A DNA stretch of 16,182 bases, taken from assembly GCA_947487845.1 (NCBI GenBank), contig CANKYC010000018.1, forward strand, positions 1 to 16,182. Reading direction: 5' to 3'. This DNA is from Rickettsiales bacterium (GTDB lineage Bacteria > Pseudomonadota > Alphaproteobacteria > Rickettsiales > UBA1997). This document shows, piece after piece, positions 13,609 through 16,182 of this stretch. Each line of letters starts with the position of its first letter. The stretch's first letter is position 1. Position numbers and translations under genes: made by a program. The notes beneath the pieces are model-generated. The model ran no database searches, had not been told where the DNA came from, and was given only the letters and a program-made list of their open reading frames with translations.

Positions 13609-14886
13609 TTAGTTCAGAATTTTTTCTAATTCGCTAGCAAAAATTTCCATATCTTTTTCACTAGTTAATTCGCTTGCGGCTACAATCATTTTATCGCCTT
13701 GCGCAAATCCACCGATGATATTTTTAGCTAGTAATTTTTTGTTAACTTCAGCTGCGTCTTTTGAAAGTTCGATTGTAAATTCATTGAAAAAACTTTCGTT
13801 CAAAACTTTCACGCCTTTAACTTTTGCTAATTTATCAGCCAAATCGCAGGCTTTTTTGTGATTGATTAAAGCCAGTTTTTTGAAACCTATTTCACCAAGC
13901 AAAGAAGTGTGAATTGTGAAAGCCGTTGCGCAAAGTCCTTGATTTGAGCAAATGTTAGAAGTTGCTTTTTCGCGGCGTATGTGCTGTTCGCGGGCATTTA
14001 GGGTTAAAACATAACCCGGTTTTCCATCAACATCATTAGTTGCGCCACAAATTCTGCCCGGCATTTGGCGAACAAATTCTTTTTTGCAGGCAAAAAATCC
14101 AAGAAGAGGGCCGCCGAAATTTAGACCAACTCCTAAAGATGAAGCTTCGCCAACCACGATATCAGCTTGTTTTGGGGCTTCTAAAAGTCCGAGTGATAAA
14201 ATTTCGTTAGTTACAACAATCATCAAGGCGCCAGAGGCGTCGCATTGTTTTCTAACGTCGTCAAGATTTCTGATTTCGCCTTGAAAGTCTGGATATTGAA
14301 CAATTACAGCAGCGCAAGTTTCGTCAATTGTCGATACAAATTTTGAATCGTTCAAAGCAAGTGAAGTTTTGGTAACTTCTAAATAATCGGGGTGAATATT
14401 GCCAATTGTCGCAATATTTTTGCGACCAGATTTAATACGAAGCGCCATCAAACAGCTTTCACTCGTTGAAGTTGCGCCATCATACATTGAAGCGTTGGCA
14501 ACTTCCATTTCAGTTAAAAGCGCAATCATGCTTTGGAATTGAAAAATCACCGCCAAAGTTCCTTGCGAAATTTCTGGCTGATACGGCGTGTAAGAAGTTA
14601 GAAATTCTGAACGTTGAATAATGTGATCAACAGTAGCTGGAATGTGATGTTTGTAGCAGCCAGCACCAAGAAAAAATGGCCCACTTGAAGCGGCGCGATT
14701 TTTATCGGAAAAAGATTTTAAAATTGTCTCAACTTCAATTTCACCTTGATGATTTGGTAAATTTTCGATTGGCTTTTTTAAAAGAAATTCTGATGGAACT
14801 GCATCATAAAGTTGATCGATATTGGAGATGCCAATAGCTTTAAGCATCTCTTGACGATCCTTTTCAGTCAAGGCTAGATAGCGCAT
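13609..14886 (-). CDS. gcvPA: Glycine dehydrogenase (decarboxylating) subunit 1
   Basis: 425 residues, the N-terminal half of the P-protein. It shows the family run FFLGAGCYKHHIPATVDHI, then SEFLTSYTPYQPEISQGTL and NASMYDGATSTSESCLMALR (about 70-150). It resembles GcvPB in fold but carries no PLP lysine, as expected for this subunit. The length is slightly below the usual 440-450 without a visible gap. The ATG at 14886 gives MRYLALTEKDRQEML, close to the usual N-terminus; no Shine-Dalgarno is visible. It is the first gene of the gcvPA-DUF4160-DUF2442-gcvPB unit. Confidence 0.95.
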   Translation of the reverse strand: MRYLALTEKDRQEMLKAIGISNIDQLYDAVPSEFLLKKPIENLPNHQGEIEVETILKSFSDKNRAASSGPFFLGAGCYKHHIPATVDHIIQRSEFLTSYTPYQPEISQGTLAVIFQFQSMIALLTEMEVANASMYDGATSTSESCLMALRIKSGRKNIATIGNIHPDYLEVTKTSLALNDSKFVSTIDETCAAVIVQYPDFQGEIRNLDDVRKQCDASGALMIVVTNEILSLGLLEAPKQADIVVGEASSLGVGLNFGGPLLGFFACKKEFVRQMPGRICGATNDVDGKPGYVLTLNAREQHIRREKATSNICSNQGLCATAFTIHTSLLGEIGFKKLALINHKKACDLADKLAKVKGVKVLNESFFNEFTIELSKDAAEVNKKLLAKNIIGGFAQGDKMIVAASELTSEKDMEIFASELEKILN

Positions 14887-14936
14887 TTTGTGTAATTATT
14901 TTTTAAAAAATGAGGAGCCTTTTAAAGGGCGGCGGC

Positions 14937-14964
14937 ACTTTAGAAAATGATAGAAAAAAGTCAA
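14937..14964 (-). promoter_or_regulatory. Candidate promoter of the gcvPA unit
   Basis: On the minus strand TTGACT (14964-14959) and TAAAGT (14942-14937) are 16 bases apart, 51 bases before the gcvPA start and just after the hisA stop. The -35 is good and the -10 is poor. No glycine riboswitch would fit in the short leader. Confidence 0.35.
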
Positions 14965-14972
14965 ACACTCCT

Positions 14973-15698
14973 TCACTTACTAGTTAAATTAATTAAATCT
15001 GCCGCAGAAATTTTTTTATCATAAATGGCGCGACCAACAATAGCGCCGATTACGCCGAATTTTTCTAATTCTTTAATTTTTAAAACATCTTCTAAATCAG
15101 AAACACCGCCGGAAGCAATTACTGGGATTTTTAAATTTTGAGCCAGATTTTTTGTTCCAGTTAAATCAGCGCCAGTTAAGGTTCCATCGCGAGAAATATC
15201 AGTGTAAATTATTGCAACCGCGCCGCAATCTTCAAACTTTTTAGCTAATTCTAAAACCGGAATTTCTGAAGTTTCAACCCAACCTTCAGTTGCAACGAAA
15301 CCATTTTTAGCATCAATTCCAATCACAATTTTTCCAGGAAATTTTTTACAAGCTTCAATTACCAATTCCGGATTTTTTGCGGCAATAGTTCCAAGAATCA
15401 CCCTGCTTACGCCCAAATTTAACCATTTTTCAATCGCTGCAATCGTGCGAATTCCGCCACCAAGTTGAGTAGGAATTTTGATATTTTTTAAAATTTCTTT
15501 TACCGAATTTTCATTTTCCGATTTTCCCGTAATTGCGCCGTCTAAATCAACAATATGTAAAAATTTAAAACCGAGATCTTCAAATTCTTTGGCTTGCGCG
15601 GCGGGATTGTCGTTGAAAATTGTAGCTTGATTCATGTCGCCTTTAAACAGGCGAACACATTGACCATTTTTTAAATCGATCGCGGGAAAGATAATCAT
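14973..15698 (-). CDS. hisA: Phosphoribosylformimino-5-aminoimidazole carboxamide ribotide isomerase HisA
   Basis: A 241-residue TIM barrel that isomerises ProFAR to PRFAR, the fourth step of histidine synthesis. Asp8 in FPAIDLKNG and Asp129 in IVIGIDAKNG are the two catalytic acids. The phosphate sites QLGGGIRT (78-85) and VIASGGVSD are intact, as is TDISRDGTLTGAD. The length is typical, and the order of the barrel strands is complete. The enzyme differs from HisF in carrying VRLFKGD after the first strand. No other his gene is next to it within the window; upstream is a repeat and an insertion sequence, so a his operon may have been interrupted. Confidence 0.95.
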   Translation of the reverse strand: MIIFPAIDLKNGQCVRLFKGDMNQATIFNDNPAAQAKEFEDLGFKFLHIVDLDGAITGKSENENSVKEILKNIKIPTQLGGGIRTIAAIEKWLNLGVSRVILGTIAAKNPELVIEACKKFPGKIVIGIDAKNGFVATEGWVETSEIPVLELAKKFEDCGAVAIIYTDISRDGTLTGADLTGTKNLAQNLKIPVIASGGVSDLEDVLKIKELEKFGVIGAIVGRAIYDKKISAADLINLTSK

Positions 15699-15853
15699 TT
15701 TATATTTAATTAAATTCGACTTTCGTCGAACTTGGGTTTATTTTGAATTGCTGGGCGGCGAGTAAATCGCAACATCCGCAATGGATTTATTTTTTAGGAA
15801 GATTAATCTGCTAAAGCTAATTTAAACTCGAGCTAGAATAAAAAATCCAATCC

Positions 15854-15928
15854 AAAAAAACTCGATGTCATGTTGAGCTTGTCGAAGCATGATTGTGGTA
15901 AATGCTCTTGAATCATGCTTCGACAAGC
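15854..15928. repeat. Variant REP pair, locus D, right side truncated
   Basis: The left unit starts AAAAAAACTCGATGTCA (15854-15870) and continues with TGTTGAGCTTGTCGAAGCATGA. Arms 15877-15894 and 15911-15928 are perfect complements over 18 bases with a 16-base loop. Compared with loci A-C, the stem ACCCT/AGGGT is replaced by ATGTT/AGCAT on both sides of the unit, with pairing kept (one G-T pair). The right unit stops at CAAGC, where an insertion sequence begins, so about 24 bases of it are missing. Confidence 0.8.
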
Positions 15929-15960
15929 ATTGTAAAGGTTACCTAATTCGCTGACAGATT

Positions 15961-15992
15961 AATCAAATAAAGTCTCTAACTTTATTTGATTT
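15961..15992 (+). terminator. Hairpin between IS end and transposase
   Basis: A perfect 12-bp stem, AATCAAATAAAG (15961-15972) with CTTTATTTGATT (15980-15992 region, right arm ending 15991-15992), a 7-base loop and two more T. It stands 26 bases before the transposase ATG. Such hairpins at insertion sequence ends commonly block transcripts entering from outside. Confidence 0.55.
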
Positions 15993-16018
15993 TTCAATCA
16001 ACAAAACGAGGTAATAAC

Positions 16019-16182
16019 ATGCAAAAGATTAGCAACATCGGTAAAGATAAAACCATTGAGAAGAACTACATTCAAAAATGGCAGTTTCTTATCCAAGAAT
16101 ATTTGCTTGTAAAAAAAGGTAAACATTCTCGATTTAGATTTGTTAGCGACTTCTACCGCTCTCATAACACAAACCGACAGAC
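16019..16182 (+). CDS. Transposase, N-terminal part (probably IS481-like DDE type)
   Basis: ATG at 16019 with a good ribosome site (GAGGT, 16008-16012, six bases away). 54 codons are visible before the window ends: MQKISNIGKDKTIEKNYIQK, then WQFLIQEYLLVKKGKHSRFR and FVSDFYRSHNTNRQ. The pattern of a short basic N-terminus, a helix and a helix-turn-helix-like segment ending FYRSHNTNRQ resembles transposases of the IS481/integrase-core type that I recall from other low-GC bacteria. The DDE residues lie outside the window, so the family is a guess and completeness is unknown. The frame is intact as far as visible. Confidence 0.65.
   Translation, partial: MQKISNIGKDKTIEKNYIQKWQFLIQEYLLVKKGKHSRFRFVSDFYRSHNTNRQ

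Larger units (their letters stand above)
15699..16018. other. Intergenic region hisA / insertion sequence
   Basis: This 320-base stretch holds no gene that I can support. It contains a small hairpin (TTCGAC 15715-15720 with GTCGAA 15725-15730) just upstream of hisA, about 100 bases of plain AT-rich sequence where the hisA promoter should lie (none clear), the REP locus D (15854-15928), the apparent left end of an insertion sequence (from about 15931) and a hairpin before the transposase. Confidence 0.6.
15931..16182 (+). mobile_element. Insertion sequence, left part only
   Basis: The element seems to begin near 15931 (TGTAAAGGTTACC), where the REP pair loses its expected sequence. It holds a hairpin and then the transposase start and runs beyond the window. 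The exact end and the inverted repeat cannot be fixed without the right end. Confidence 0.6.

Noticed and set aside
14887..14972. Glycine riboswitch upstream of gcvPA
   Set aside because: The gap is only 86 bases, contains a possible promoter and the hisA stop, and shows no aptamer-like conserved pairs.

Overview
The window is AT-rich bacterial DNA with dense coding on both strands. It looks like a chromosome segment of an alphaproteobacterium. This is inferred from gene types and order: argS followed directly by a membrane-anchored SPOR-domain protein, an SdhE-type flavinylation factor, a HIT protein of the QxHxH subtype, an RpoH sigma factor, a RibB protein whose GTP cyclohydrolase II-like half has lost its zinc ligands, and a split glycine decarboxylase (gcvPA/gcvPB). 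The low GC content and the many repeats fit a host-associated or genome-eroding lineage such as Rickettsiales or Holosporales relatives. However, hisA, riboflavin synthesis genes and glycine decarboxylase show that metabolism is not fully reduced. I cannot name a species.

Layout: (1) 1-1655, recN on the minus strand, its 3' end cut by the window edge. (2) 1656-2016, a repeat-rich gap with nested direct and inverted copies of a REP-like palindrome. (3) 2017-2670 plus strand, a HIT protein and sdhE, separated by a terminator from the convergent minus-strand pair argS and SPOR protein (2744-5316). (4) 5317-5568, a divergent gap with one symmetrical REP hairpin, a lone transposon-like end and an 18-bp tandem duplication. 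(5) 5569-7469 plus strand, an MsbA-like ABC exporter coupled to a 42-residue basic protein. (6) 7470-7765, a gap holding a 146-bp MITE-like element with 20-bp inverted ends and a 5-bp target duplication. (7) 7766-10387 minus strand, rpoH, ribE and ribB as one tightly coupled operon. (8) 10388-10649, the rpoH promoter region plus a paired REP hairpin. (9) 10650-11516 minus strand, a pilin-like protein with a large beta-rich, LamG-like C-terminal part. (10) 11555-14886 minus strand, gcvPA, DUF4160, DUF2442, gcvPB: a two-gene toxin-antitoxin-like cassette between the two subunit genes of one enzyme. (11) 14973-15698 minus strand, hisA. (12) 15699-16182, a variant REP pair cut off at what looks like the left end of an insertion sequence, whose transposase starts at 16019 and runs off the window.

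Most genes are housekeeping: DNA repair (recN), translation (argS), respiration (sdhE), envelope (SPOR, ABC exporter, pilin-like), heat shock (rpoH), riboflavin (ribE, ribB), one-carbon metabolism (gcvPA/PB) and histidine synthesis (hisA). The unusual material lies in the gaps: a family of paired palindromes resembling REPINs, in at least four loci and two sequence classes, in which the two arms of each pair match each other better than they match other loci. The other points worth attention are the DUF4160/DUF2442 cassette inside the gcvP operon and the coupling of riboflavin genes to the heat-shock sigma gene.
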